From contig JALHQB010000037.1 of NCBI GenBank assembly GCA_022842185.1, positions 1 to 49,071 of the forward strand: a stretch of 49,071 nucleotides of DNA, read 5' to 3'. Below are positions 9,631-19,200 of this stretch, in pieces. The translations under genes and the position numbers were made by a program. Positions within the stretch are counted from its first letter, which is position 1. Each line of letters begins with the position of its first letter. This stretch comes from Acetobacteraceae bacterium (GTDB taxonomy: Bacteria > Pseudomonadota > Alphaproteobacteria > Acetobacterales > Acetobacteraceae). The notes below the pieces were generated by a model. The model saw only the letters and a list, made by a program, of their open reading frames with translations, was not told where the DNA came from and did not search any database.

Positions 9631-10541
9631 ATGCGATGGACGAACTGGCCGGCGTCAGCGGCGTCGCCTACATGGATGGGCGCTACATGCCGTTGGCGGA
9701 GGCCTCCATCCCGATCGTCGATCGTGGCTTCCTGCGATCCGACGTCACCTATGACGCGCTGCATGTCTGGAAGGGCCGCTTCTTCCGCATGCAGGACCAT
9801 ATCGACCGGTTTCGCGAATCCATCGCCGGGCTGCGCATGGCGCTGCCCCACACCGATGACGAGTTGCGCGACATCCTGATGGAATGCGTCCGCCGCACCG
9901 GACAACGCGACGCCTTCGTGATGGTGATGTGTTCGCGCGGCGTGCAGCCGGCCGGCACACGCGACCCGCGACTGTGCCGCAATCGCCTGTACGCCTATGC
10001 GCAGCCCTTCCTGTGGATCGCCAATGCGGAGCAGCGGCGCGACGGGTTGCGCATGATCCTGTCGAAGACCCAGCGCATCCCGCCGGAATCGCTCGACCAG
10101 CGGATCAAGAATTTCCATTGGCTGGACCTGACGATGAGCCTGTTCGAGGCCTATGACCGCGATGCCGCCGTGACCATCCTGCCGCTGGCCGATGGCACCG
10201 TGACCGAGGGACCGGGCTTCAACATCTTCATCGTCAAGGATGGCGTGCTCGCCACGCCCGATCGCGGCATGTTCGAAGGCATCACGCGGCGCACCGTGAT
10301 GGAGGTCGCCGCGGATCTCCAACTGCGATGCGAGACGCGCCCGGTGCGTGCCGAGGAGGTCGCCGCCGCGGATGAGATCTTCACCAGCACCACCGCCGGC
10401 GGCATCACGCCGGTCACCTGGTATGAGGGTCGCCCGGTTGGTGACGGCAAGCCAGGCGCGCTCACCACCCGCATCCACGACCTGTACTGGCGCCGCCATG
10501 ACGATGACGCCTTCTGCACGCCGGTGACCTACGACGATTGA
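9627..10541 (+). CDS. PLP-dependent aminotransferase, class IV fold
   Basis: Fold-type IV pyridoxal-phosphate enzyme (branched-chain/D-amino acid transaminase or aminodeoxychorismate lyase family), 304 aa from the chosen ATG. K161 in DQRIKNFHWLDL is the likely Schiff-base lysine; TVTEGPGFNIFIV (192-204) carries the cofactor-binding glutamate E194; TSTTAGGITPVTW near the C-terminus contacts phosphate or substrate. The start at 9627 overlaps the LysR stop by 4 bases and has GGAAGGAC about 10 bases upstream; M4 is an alternative. An Asn/Phe-rich patch after the lysine is seen in (R)-selective amine transaminase-like groups, but substrate is not assignable. Co-transcription with a Mo-hydroxylase suggests amine/aldehyde or N-heterocycle metabolism (inference). 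Confidence 0.85.
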   Translation: MNAMDELAGVSGVAYMDGRYMPLAEASIPIVDRGFLRSDVTYDALHVWKGRFFRMQDHIDRFRESIAGLRMALPHTDDELRDILMECVRRTGQRDAFVMVMCSRGVQPAGTRDPRLCRNRLYAYAQPFLWIANAEQRRDGLRMILSKTQRIPPESLDQRIKNFHWLDLTMSLFEAYDRDAAVTILPLADGTVTEGPGFNIFIVKDGVLATPDRGMFEGITRRTVMEVAADLQLRCETRPVRAEEVAAADEIFTSTTAGGITPVTWYEGRPVGDGKPGALTTRIHDLYWRRHDDDAFCTPVTYDD

Positions 10542-10639
10542 TGGCTGGTCCGCGAGTGTCGTGGATACGCCTCCCGAATCACCAAGCGACGTTCGGCATG
10601 CGGCGCTGGCTGCGGGGGCAGGTCGGACCGCGGCTGACG

Positions 10640-11128
10640 TCAGGCGCGGTCAGCTGCGAGCAAGGCGCGCAGCCTGCTGCCCAATGCTGTCAGGACACGG
10701 TCGGCGGCGTCGATCTCCCCGCTATCCAGCCCCTCCAGAAGCCGGTCGTTCAGGGCACGCCCGACTTCGATCATGCGTTCCAGAACGCGGCTGCCGCGAC
10801 GCGTGACAAAGACGCGGTTCAGCCGGCGGTCCGCGACATCCGGGCGGCGGGACACCAGCCCCGCCGCTTCCAGCCGCCCGACCATCGCGCCGGTGGCGAC
10901 CTTGCCCAGCCCCATCAGCCGCGCGAGTTCCGCCTGCGTCAGGCCACCGGCCGGGTCGTGCCGCGTCAACTGCGCCAGTGCCCACCACTGTGCGCGCGTC
11001 ACGCCGAACGGCTTCATCGCCTGGTCGAACATCGTCTGGCGCAGGCGGGACACGTCATGCACCAGGAAGCCGATGCGGAAGCCGGTGTCGCGCACCGTCC
11101 GCTTGCGCTGCGGCGCCACGTCGTTCAC
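10640..11128 (-). CDS. MarR-family transcriptional regulator
   Basis: Dimeric winged-helix repressor, 162 aa. The core FGVTRAQWWALAQL, LTQAELARLMGLGKVATGAM, then RRPDVADRRLNRVFVT is the MarR recognition helix and wing. The start is GTG; it lies 31 bases downstream of the acyl-CoA dehydrogenase stop on the same strand, so the two are probably co-transcribed. MarR proteins in this setting commonly sense acyl-CoA thioesters and repress the linked degradation genes. A candidate operator is the imperfect inverted repeat at 12367-12382 in the divergent promoter region. The 98-base space to the convergent aminotransferase gene contains nothing recognised. Confidence 0.93.
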   Translation of the reverse strand: MNDVAPQRKRTVRDTGFRIGFLVHDVSRLRQTMFDQAMKPFGVTRAQWWALAQLTRHDPAGGLTQAELARLMGLGKVATGAMVGRLEAAGLVSRRPDVADRRLNRVFVTRRGSRVLERMIEVGRALNDRLLEGLDSGEIDAADRVLTALGSRLRALLAADRA

Positions 11129-11159
11129 GCGCGCGGCAAGCCGACAGGCGGGGTCACGC

Positions 11160-12326
11160 TCAGTAGGATCGGGGCTGGCCGAGCACGCGCTCGGCGATGA
11201 AGGACAGCACCATCTGTTCGGAGACCGGCGCGATGCGGCAGATCAGCACCTCCCGCAACAGGCGTTCGACCACGTATTCCTTGGCGTATCCCATGCCGCC
11301 ATGGGTCAGCACGGCCTGCAACGCCGCATTGTGCCCGGCGCGTCCGGCGAGCAGCTTCGCCGCATTCGCCTCGGCCCCGCAGGGCTTGCCGGCGTCGTAG
11401 AGCCAGGCGGCCTTCATCGCCATCATCCAGGCCGCTTCCAACGCCGTCCAGCATTCCGCCAACGGATGCTGGATCGCCTGGTTCTGGCCGATCGGGCGGC
11501 CGAACACCACACGATCACGGCCATAGCGCGCCGCGCGATCCAGCGCATCCTGCCCGATCGCCACGGCTTCTACGGCGACCAGCACACGTTCGGGATTGAG
11601 GCTGTCGAGGATGTAGGAGAATCCACGGCCTTCCTCGCCGATGCGGTCCTCATCCGGGATGAACAGGTCGTCGATGAAGGTCATGTTCGAATCGACGGCG
11701 GCGCGGCCCATCTTCGGGATGCGCTTGATCTCGACCTTGCTGCGGTCGATGTCGGTGTAGAACAGCGTGATGCCGTCGGACGGCTTGCGCACATCCTGCT
11801 TCTTCGTCGTGCGCGTCAGTAGCAGGATCTTGTTGGCGACCTGACCGGTCGAGGTCCACATCTTGCGCCCATTCACCCGGTAGCCGCCCGCGACCTTGGT
11901 GGCGAAGGTGGTGATCGAGGTGGTGTCGAGCCCGGCATTGGGTTCGGTGACACCGAAGCAGGCCTGGTCCGAGCCGGCGATCAGCGGCGGGATCCAGCGC
12001 GCCTTCTGGTCCGGCGTGCCGTGCACGACGATGGGATGCGGGCCGAACATGTTGATGTGGATGGATGATGCCGCCGCCATGGCGCCGCCATGGCGGGCGA
12101 CGGTGTGCATCACCAGCGCCGCTTCCGTCACGCCCAAGCCGGCGCCGCCCTGTTCCTCGGGCATGGTGATGCCGAGCCATCCGCCATCGGCCATGGCGCG
12201 GTGGAATTCACGCGGAAAGCGCGCCTCATCGTCGCAGGACCGCCAATAGTCGTCGCCGAAGCGGCGGCAGACGGCGGCGACGCCTTCGACGATCGCTTCC
12301 TGTTCAGGCGACAGGCCGAAATCCAT
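11160..12326 (-). CDS. Acyl-CoA dehydrogenase family protein
   Basis: FAD-dependent acyl-CoA dehydrogenase, 388 aa. Start chosen at MDFGLSPEQ, preceded by GGAGGA; a much longer open frame upstream runs antisense through the CoA-transferase gene and is not coding. N-terminal helical domain residues 1-120, beta domain with FGVTEPNAGLDTTSI (substrate/FAD contacts), C-terminal helical domain with THGGMGYAKEYVVERLLREV carrying the usual catalytic-base region. It is divergent from a family III CoA-transferase, so the pair probably activates an acid with a CoA donor and then oxidises the acyl-CoA. Likely regulated by the downstream MarR protein. Confidence 0.93.
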   Translation of the reverse strand: MDFGLSPEQEAIVEGVAAVCRRFGDDYWRSCDDEARFPREFHRAMADGGWLGITMPEEQGGAGLGVTEAALVMHTVARHGGAMAAASSIHINMFGPHPIVVHGTPDQKARWIPPLIAGSDQACFGVTEPNAGLDTTSITTFATKVAGGYRVNGRKMWTSTGQVANKILLLTRTTKKQDVRKPSDGITLFYTDIDRSKVEIKRIPKMGRAAVDSNMTFIDDLFIPDEDRIGEEGRGFSYILDSLNPERVLVAVEAVAIGQDALDRAARYGRDRVVFGRPIGQNQAIQHPLAECWTALEAAWMMAMKAAWLYDAGKPCGAEANAAKLLAGRAGHNAALQAVLTHGGMGYAKEYVVERLLREVLICRIAPVSEQMVLSFIAERVLGQPRSY

Positions 12327-12366
12327 GCGTTCCTCCGCGGGTTCTTGCGCGATGATCGTACGCATG

Positions 12367-12382
12367 CTTACCATTTGGCAAG
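12367..12382. promoter_or_regulatory. Candidate operator between acyl-CoA dehydrogenase and CoA-transferase genes
   Basis: Imperfect inverted repeat CTTACC, four bases, GGCAAG: five of six positions pair in each arm. It lies in the 120-base divergent interval. Read toward the dehydrogenase gene, TTGCCA within the repeat could serve as a -35 hexamer with TACGAT 15 bases further as a poor -10, so a bound repressor would block that promoter. The linked MarR protein is the obvious candidate ligand. No binding data; palindrome is short. Confidence 0.4.
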
Positions 12383-12446
12383 GGAACGAAGGACGATCGC
12401 GTATGGCGCCGGTGCGGATCACCCACGGTTCCTCGGGTAACGGCGC

Positions 12447-13637
12447 ATGACACCGCTGCTGACGGGCCTGCGCGTCCTCGACCTGACCACCGTCATCTAT
12501 GGTCCGTTGATCGGCCAGGTACTGGGCGACCTCGGCGCCGATGTCATCAAGGTCGAAGGACCAGAAGGCGACCTTGCGCGCAACATCCAGCCGCGCGGGC
12601 CGCAGGGCGACAGCGCGATCTTCGTCTGCAACAACCGCAACAAGCGCAGCATGGTGCTGGACCTCAAGACCCAGGCCGGCCGCGACGTCTTCACCAAACT
12701 GCTGCGCTGGGCGGAGGTCTTCGTCCACAACATGCGCCCCGCCGCGATTGACCGGCTGGGCTTCGGCTTCGCACCGGTGGCCGCGATCAACCCGGCGATC
12801 ATCTATTGCGCGGCGGTCGGCTTCGGCAGCGGTGGCCGTTATGCGGGGCGGCCGGCTTTCGACGACGTCATCCAGGCCGCCGGCGGCATCGCCGCGCTGC
12901 CATCCTATCGCGGCCAGGACCCGGCCTATGTGCCCGGCGTGATGGCGGATAAGCTGGCGGCGCTGACCGCGACCTACGGCGTCATGGCCGCCATCGCAGC
13001 GCGCGGCCGCGGCATGACCGGGCCGATCGAGGTCGAGGCGGCGATGTTCGAAGCCATCGCGGCCTTCGTGCTGAACGAACACCTCGCCGCGGCAACCTTC
13101 GGCGGCACGCCGGAGGATACCGGATACCACCGCATGTTCGCCCCTGATCGGCGCCCCTATCGTACGCTGGATGGCTGGATCGCGGCGCTACCCTATACCG
13201 AGCAACAGTGGCGCCGGCTGTTGGCGTTCACAGGCCGCCAGGATGTGATCGCCGCAGCGTGGTTCGCCGACCCGGGTGAACGCAGCGCCCATGTCGGCGA
13301 ACTCTATTCGGTGCTCGCCGAGGAAATGGCACGGCGCGGCACTGAGGAATGGCTCGTTGCCCTGCAGACCCTCGACATTCCACACGCGCGGGTGAATCGG
13401 CTGGAGGACCTGCTGCGCGATCCGCATCTGCAGGATGTCGATTTCTTCGCCCCGAACGGCACGGGCCAGGCGCGCGCCGCGCGGCAGCCTGTGGTGTATC
13501 CGGGCCTGCCCGCCCGGCCAGACCTGCCGGCGCCGGTGCTCGGCGCGGATACCGCAGCGGTGGCCGCGATGCTCGGCTATGGCGCGGACGACGTCGTGGC
13601 GCTCCGGGCCGCCGGCGCGTTCGGCGCGCCGTCCTGA
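12447..13637 (+). CDS. CaiB/BaiF family III CoA-transferase
   Basis: Transfers CoA between carboxylic acids (formyl-CoA transferase/CaiB fold), 396 aa, a normal length. LRVLDLTTVIYGPLIGQVL then GDLGADVIKVEGPEGD is the canonical N-terminal Rossmann half; NNRNKRSMVLDLKTQAGRD follows. The catalytic aspartate is expected at D168 in YVPGVMADKLAALTATYG, and it is present. The C-terminal domain includes the QTLDIPHARVNRLEDLLRDP segment. Divergent from acyl-CoA dehydrogenase. The ribosome-binding site is weak. The acceptor acid is unknown; the combination with an acyl-CoA dehydrogenase and a linked MarR suggests aromatic or branched acid degradation (inference). Confidence 0.94.
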   Translation: MTPLLTGLRVLDLTTVIYGPLIGQVLGDLGADVIKVEGPEGDLARNIQPRGPQGDSAIFVCNNRNKRSMVLDLKTQAGRDVFTKLLRWAEVFVHNMRPAAIDRLGFGFAPVAAINPAIIYCAAVGFGSGGRYAGRPAFDDVIQAAGGIAALPSYRGQDPAYVPGVMADKLAALTATYGVMAAIAARGRGMTGPIEVEAAMFEAIAAFVLNEHLAAATFGGTPEDTGYHRMFAPDRRPYRTLDGWIAALPYTEQQWRRLLAFTGRQDVIAAAWFADPGERSAHVGELYSVLAEEMARRGTEEWLVALQTLDIPHARVNRLEDLLRDPHLQDVDFFAPNGTGQARAARQPVVYPGLPARPDLPAPVLGADTAAVAAMLGYGADDVVALRAAGAFGAPS

Positions 13638-13784
13638 CTGCAGCTACCGGTACCGGAATTTCAGCGCCCCGGCCTGTTCCGAACCGCATATGCCGAGGAT
13701 ACCATAGGCGCGGCATTCAGCCCGCGCCGCCCGGCGCATCGGCCACCGGTGCCGCAGGCCCAGGCCGCCCAGTAGGAGGCACCG

Positions 13785-15143
13785 ATGACCGCCGACCGCA
13801 AGATCGCCCTCGCCATCCTGGTGCACGCCACCGGATACCACGGCGCGTCCTGGCTGCACCCCAGCACCGACGCCACGGCGTCCACCAGCATCGACTGGTA
13901 CCGCGACACCGCATTGCTCGCCGAACGGGGTCTGTTCGACCTGTTCTTCATCGCCGACACGCCAGCGGCGCGCACCACGCAGCTTGAAGCCTATAGCCGC
14001 TTCCCGATGTTCATGAACGTGTTCGAACCGATCACGCTGCTCTCGACCCTGGCGGGCCTGACGAAGCACATCGGCCTGGGCGGCACGGCGAGCACGAGCT
14101 TCTCCGAGCCCTACAACATCGCGCGGCAATTCGCCTCGCTCGATCACCTCAGCCGCGGGCGGGCGGCGTGGAACGTGGTGACCTCGGCCAACGACTTCGC
14201 GGCGCGCAATTTCGGACAGGACAAGCTGGCCGCGCATGGCGATCGCTATGATCGCGCGCGGGAATTCGTCGAGGTGGTGCAGAAGCTGTGGGATACCTGG
14301 GAAGACGACGCCTGGATCCGCGATCGTACGCGCGGCCAGATCTTCGACCCGGCGAAGCAGCATCCGGTCGAACATGACGGCAAGCATTTCAAGGTACATG
14401 GCGCGCTGAACATCGAACGCACGCCGCAGGGCCAGCCGGTCATCATCCAGGCCGGTGCATCCGACACCGGCCGCGAACTGGCTGCCGAGACCGCCGAGAT
14501 CGTCTTCGCTTCCGACAGCACCATCGAAAGCGCGCGCCGCTTCTACAATGACCTGAAGGGTCGCATGCCGCGCCATGGCCGCGATCCCGACAGCCTGAAG
14601 GTGCTGGCCGGCAAGCCTACCATCCTGGCCGACAGCGCGCAGGAAGCCGAGGACATGTACCAGACGCTGCAGGAGATGATCCATCCGATCGTCGGCAAGA
14701 TGCGGCTGGGCATGGACCTTGAAACCGACCTGTCGGACCTGCCGATCGACGAGCCGATCCCCGAGGATCGCATCCCGAAGAACGCGAATTTCCACAAGGG
14801 ATACTTCGACCACATCGTCGGCATGATCCGCGAAGGGCTGACGCTGCGTCAGCTGTATCTGCGGTATGAACGCGGCAACAAGACCTTCCGCGGAACGCCG
14901 GCGCAGATGGCCGACCACATGGAGGAATGGTTCACCGGCGGCGCCTGCGACGGCTTCATGATGACGTTCAGCCTGATGCCGGGCGGCCTGGCGGCCTTCG
15001 TCGATGGCGTGGTGCCCCTGCTGCAGAAGCGCGGCATCTACCGCACCGCCTATGAAGGCACGACGCTGCGCGACCATCTGGGGTTGGCGAGGCCGGCCAA
15101 CCGGCATGTGGCGGCGGCCAGTCCGCTTGCCGCCGCGCAATAA
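13785..15143 (+). CDS. LLM-class flavin monooxygenase, NtaA/SnaA/DszA family
   Basis: FMNH2-dependent two-component monooxygenase of the bacterial luciferase superfamily, 452 aa, matching nitrilotriacetate monooxygenase component A-type proteins. Diagnostic stretches: TGYHGASWLHP near residue 17, HIGLGGTASTSFSEPYNIAR, LDHLSRGRAAWNVVTS and PVIIQAGASDTGRELAAETAE. It needs a separate flavin reductase, which is not in the window. A good AGGAGG site precedes the ATG. Such enzymes oxidise aminopolycarboxylates, sulfur heterocycles or amines; the substrate is not predictable here. The 147-base region before it has no clear promoter motif. Confidence 0.94.
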   Translation: MTADRKIALAILVHATGYHGASWLHPSTDATASTSIDWYRDTALLAERGLFDLFFIADTPAARTTQLEAYSRFPMFMNVFEPITLLSTLAGLTKHIGLGGTASTSFSEPYNIARQFASLDHLSRGRAAWNVVTSANDFAARNFGQDKLAAHGDRYDRAREFVEVVQKLWDTWEDDAWIRDRTRGQIFDPAKQHPVEHDGKHFKVHGALNIERTPQGQPVIIQAGASDTGRELAAETAEIVFASDSTIESARRFYNDLKGRMPRHGRDPDSLKVLAGKPTILADSAQEAEDMYQTLQEMIHPIVGKMRLGMDLETDLSDLPIDEPIPEDRIPKNANFHKGYFDHIVGMIREGLTLRQLYLRYERGNKTFRGTPAQMADHMEEWFTGGACDGFMMTFSLMPGGLAAFVDGVVPLLQKRGIYRTAYEGTTLRDHLGLARPANRHVAAASPLAAAQ

Positions 15144-15269
15144 CGCATGTGGCGACCACGCCGGGGCTGCTGTTCTTGTCGCGATGCTGTCGATCGGCCT
15201 GCGCCATGACGACAGCGGCGCCTGGTCGCCATGCGGCCGGCGCGCCGGTCTACGCGCGCATCATCGCGT

Positions 15270-15746
15270 TCAATCAGTCTTCAGGATCTTGATGACGCTG
15301 GTGAAGGCGAGCGGCTTTTCGAAACACGGCACATCCGCGAAGCGGCTCGGCAGGGCTGAACAATCGTAGCCGGTGACAAAGGCGATGCGCGCCCCGCGCC
15401 GGAGCAAGGCGTCGGCGACCGGATACACCTTCTCCCCGCGCAGGTTGATGTCCAGCACGGCCAGATCGATGGTGCCGCCCGATCCGACGAAGTCCCAGGA
15501 ATCGGCGAGCGAGCCGCATTGCCCGACGATCCGCGCGCCTTCGGCCCGCAAGGCCGCGCACAGATCCATCATGATGATGTAGTCGTCCTCGACGACAAGG
15601 ACATTCAGTTCCTTCCGCAGCCCACGTCGGCCGGACGCGGCATAGGTCGAATGAAAACGGGGCCACATCGCGCTTTCGCGATCGGGCCAGGCTGCCAGCA
15701 TCGGAAGCGCACGCGCACTCGACGAAAGCGTCACGGTCTCCAGCAT
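15270..15746 (-). CDS. Single-domain response regulator with N-terminal extension
   Basis: Receiver-only protein, 158 aa with the ATG at 15746, chosen because AGGAGG precedes it. The first 45 residues are not homologous to the receiver fold and show no motif. The receiver (46-155) has VLVVEDDYIIMMDL, phospho-acceptor D99 in AVLDINLRGEKVYPVADALL, a conserved Thr in FVTGYD and K144 in FEKP. The DINL...VYPVAD pattern is typical of partners of HWE and HisKA_2 kinases. It lies 86 bases downstream of the first receiver gene, so it may have its own promoter or be translated from the kinase transcript. The 126 bases between this gene and the convergent flavin monooxygenase hold only a GC palindrome near 15233. 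Confidence 0.85.
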   Translation of the reverse strand: MLETVTLSSSARALPMLAAWPDRESAMWPRFHSTYAASGRRGLRKELNVLVVEDDYIIMMDLCAALRAEGARIVGQCGSLADSWDFVGSGGTIDLAVLDINLRGEKVYPVADALLRRGARIAFVTGYDCSALPSRFADVPCFEKPLAFTSVIKILKTD

Positions 15747-15813
15747 GCTTGTCGCCTCCTGAGAATGCCCGACAAAGAGCGCAGGCGCTGGCAATCGCCA
15801 CAATTCACAAACC

Positions 15814-15840
15814 TGTGGCACGCCACATCCCATCATGGGA
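15814..15840. promoter_or_regulatory. Two adjacent palindromes between response regulator genes
   Basis: TGTGGC, two bases, GCCACA (15814-15827) is followed directly by TCCCAT, one base, ATGGGA (15828-15840). Both dyads are perfect. They sit in the 86-base gap upstream of the second response regulator and overlap the last codons of the first one. They may be operators for an internal promoter, or short hairpins that separate expression of the two receivers. Confidence 0.3.
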
Positions 15841-16204
15841 ACACCGAACGCTTGAAACACCGAAGGTTGAACGGTTTTCCGATGTTCATGACATCATCAA
15901 AATCTTGCCGGATCGATCCACGATCGTATCCGGTTGCGAAGACGAATGGGACATTTTGTGCCCGCAGAACCTCCGCCACAGGATAGGCGGTTCCGCCGAA
16001 TTCCAGATTGATGTCGAGGATCGCCGCATCCAGCGGCGGCACCGCATCGCGAATCAAGGCCAGGGCGCGTTCCACCGTGGCTGCGGGGCCAATGACGGTC
16101 GCGCCGAATTTTTCGAGGCTGCGCTTGAGATCGGCAGCCAGCAGGTACTGGTCCTCGACCACCAGGATCCGCTTGCCGGCAAGACCTTCCACGACCGTGG
16201 CCAT
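15833..16204 (-). CDS. Single-domain response regulator (CheY-like)
   Basis: Receiver-only protein, 123 aa. Acidic pair in RILVVEDQYLLAADL, phospho-acceptor D64 in AAILDINLEFGGTAYPVAEVL, switch Thr in FVFATGYD, and K110 in NIGKPFN complete the active site. It begins 3 bases after the stop of the fused CheB-CheR-HWE kinase gene, so it is almost certainly its cognate partner and co-translated. It has no output domain; it could be a phosphate sink or act by protein contact. The second receiver downstream shares the DINL-YPVA pattern, making the pair likely paralogues competing for one kinase. Confidence 0.93.
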   Translation of the reverse strand: MATVVEGLAGKRILVVEDQYLLAADLKRSLEKFGATVIGPAATVERALALIRDAVPPLDAAILDINLEFGGTAYPVAEVLRAQNVPFVFATGYDRGSIRQDFDDVMNIGKPFNLRCFKRSVFP

Positions 16205-16207
16205 GTC

Positions 16208-19200
16208 CTACGCCTGCGCCTCCTTGAAGCGTTCGCGCGGCAATTCGATCGTACAGCGCACGAAATTCTCCTGGATCTCATAATTCGTCTCGGCGCCCAT
16301 CGTATAGGGCAGCGCCCGCTCGATGAGTTCCCGTCCATACCCGGCACTGCCCGGTGATCGGGCTTTCTCCAAGGTCTGGATGCCCTCCTCCAGCCATTCT
16401 AGCCGCAGGCGATCACCGCTCGGATGCGGGGTGATGCGCCATTGCACCGAAAGACGTCCGTCCGATGACGCGAAGGCTCCGTATTTGCGGGCATTGATCG
16501 ACAATTCATGGATCGCCAATGCGAAGGTCTGTACGTCGCGGCTGTCGAGCACAATGGTCGGCCCCTCCAGCGTCACCTTCTCTCGCGCCGCCGGCACGCC
16601 CAGGGCATTCAGTTCCGTGCGGATCAAAGTACCGATGGTGATCGGCTCGTAGTCGGACCGTGACAACAGCCCCTGGACACGGGACAGCGCGGCGAGCCGA
16701 TCGTTGAATTTGTCCTGGAAGACATCCAGGTCCTTGGCGGAATCTGCCGTCTGCCGGGCGATTGATCGCACCACGCCGATCAGGTTGCGGGTGCGGTGCT
16801 GCAACTCGGCCACCATCATGGATTGCTGTTCCTGCATGCGGCGCAGGTCATCCACGTCGGTCGAGGTACCAAGCCATTCCTGGACATCGCTCTGGGCATC
16901 GACCAGCAGCGCCGCGCGGGCCTGGAACCACCGATAGGTCCCGCTGTCGACGCGGCCGATGCGGCACTCCACCTCGAAGGTGCCGTTCCGGCCCGCTTCA
17001 TTCCAGGCGTTCATGACATCGGCGCGGTCATCGGGATGGATCGCCTCCAGCCACCCCAATCCGCGGCTTTCCCGTTCGGTCTGCCCGCTATAGGCGTGCC
17101 ATTGAGAACTCGACCATGTCCAATGGCCGTGGTTCGTGGCCATCCACACGAGTTGCGGAACGCCTTCGACCAGGACGCGATAGCGACGCTCGCTTTCGCT
17201 CAGCGCCGCTTCGGCCAGCTGCCGCGCCGTGGTGTCGGTCGCCGTACCCAGCCACTGCGTGATCTGACCTTCCGCATCGAGCAGCGGGACGGCGCGGGAA
17301 TGCACCCAGCCCACGCTGCCATCCGCACGCGTAACCTGATGCTCGAGGTCGAAGATCGATTTTTCGGCGATGGCTTTCTGGATCATGGCGCGCACCCGCG
17401 GCTGTTCGACCGCCGGAATGTAGATCTCCAGCCAGGATCGGTTCGGGGCTTGCGTATCGGACAGGACCTGCCCGCCATGCAGCTCGTGCATCTCGGTCCA
17501 ATCGGCACTCATCCGATAGACGACGTGGACGCTCACATCGACCAGGGCACGAAGCTCGCGCTCGGATTGCCGCAGGCGCGCTTCCGCCACGTGAAGGGCC
17601 GAAACATCGATGATCGTCAGTACAGCGCCGTTGATGCGGTCCTCGGCGGTACGGTACGGCCGGAGCCGGATCGCGTACCACTTGCCGTCGCGGCTCCTGA
17701 CCTCCCGATCCAGCGGCGTGAGCGTGCGCAGGACCCGACGCACGTCCTCCTCCAGCTCGTCATACAACAGCCGATGCGTGAAATCGGTGACGTGCCGCCC
17801 AGCATCATGGGCGGTGATATTGATCAGGTCAGTGATCGGCGGGGTGAACAGCCGGATCCGAAGATCCGTATCGAGAAACAGCGTGCCGATATCCGTCGCC
17901 GCCGTGATGTTCTGCAGATCGTTATGGGCGGTCGAGATGCCTTCCAGCTTGATCTTCAACTCGGCATTGACGGTCTGCAGTTCCTCGTTGATCGATTGCA
18001 GTTCCTCCTTCGAGGTCTCCAGCTCCTCGGCGGTGGATCGATACTCTTCATTGATGGACTGCAATTCCTCATTCGCCGTGCGCAGGTCCTGCACCGTGAT
18101 GTCGTGCGCGTGCTGGCTGAGAACCAGGGCCTCCTGCGCCGCCTTCAACTCGCCGTGCAAACGCCGGCTTTCTTCGGGCCGCGCCTCATGCTCCGGCAGG
18201 TCCGAAGCCTCCGGGGCCGCCCCCGTATCGAGGAACAGCACCAGGGCGCGCGTGACATCCCCAGATGCCGGCGGCGCCGCCTGCACATGCAGGGATACCA
18301 GGCGTGTCTCGCCCCCGAGGCTGACCTGCGCGGGATAGGTCAGCGAAGGTTCATGCATGAAGGCCCGACCGAGTGCGAGCTTCAGGTCGAGACGCAGTTG
18401 CGGCAGCACGATCGAGGGCAGGTTGTTGGACACCGGCCCCGCGGAATGCAGCAGGAACCGCCCCGCCGATGGCGACAGGTGCAGGATGTTGTAGTTCTCA
18501 TCCACCAGGGCGCTCGGCGGCGACATCTGTTCCAGCGCTTCGGCATGCATGCCGGCGAATCGCTGCGTGAATTCACCCGGTACGGCGATCGGCGCCGACG
18601 GCGCGTAAGCAAGCCGTTCCACCCTGGGTGCCTGGGGCAGTACCGGCAGCGGCAGGGACACGTCGCGCTTCGACCGGTACAGCCGCGCCTCCCGACTGAA
18701 CGTCGAGAATTGCGAGGACATGCTCTCGACAGCCTCGGCCGACCCAAGGAACAGATAGCCATCCGGCTTCAGCGCGTAGTGGAACACCGAGCAGACCTGC
18801 TGCTGGACCGCGCGCTCAAGGTAGATCAGCAAATTGCGGCAGGCGACAAGGTTCAGCCTGGTGAATGGCGGGTCCTTGAGAACGCTGTGCGACGCGAAGA
18901 GCATGAGGTCGCGCACCTCCTTCTTGACGCGATAATGCGACCCTTCATCGGTGAAGAAGCGCTTCAGGCGTTCCGGCGATACATCGGCTTCGATCGATCG
19001 TGGATACCGTGCATCCCGCGCATGCATCAGCGCAGCTTCGTCAAGGTCGCTGGCGAAGATCTGGATGGGCACGACCACGTTGCGCCGCTCCGCCTCCTCC
19101 AGCAGCAGGATCGCGATGCTGTAGGCTTCCTCACCTGTCGCGCAGCCGGCGACCCAGACCCGAAGGCCGGCATCGTCGGCGGCATCGAACATCGAAGGGA

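Noticed and set aside
12327..13130. Upstream extension of the acyl-CoA dehydrogenase frame
   Set aside because: It runs antisense through the CoA-transferase gene; the Met at 12326 has a strong GGAGGA site and matches the family N-terminus.
13647..13656. Palindrome CCGGTACCGG before the flavin monooxygenase gene
   Set aside because: Only 10 bases of G/C-rich palindrome, expected by chance at this base composition.
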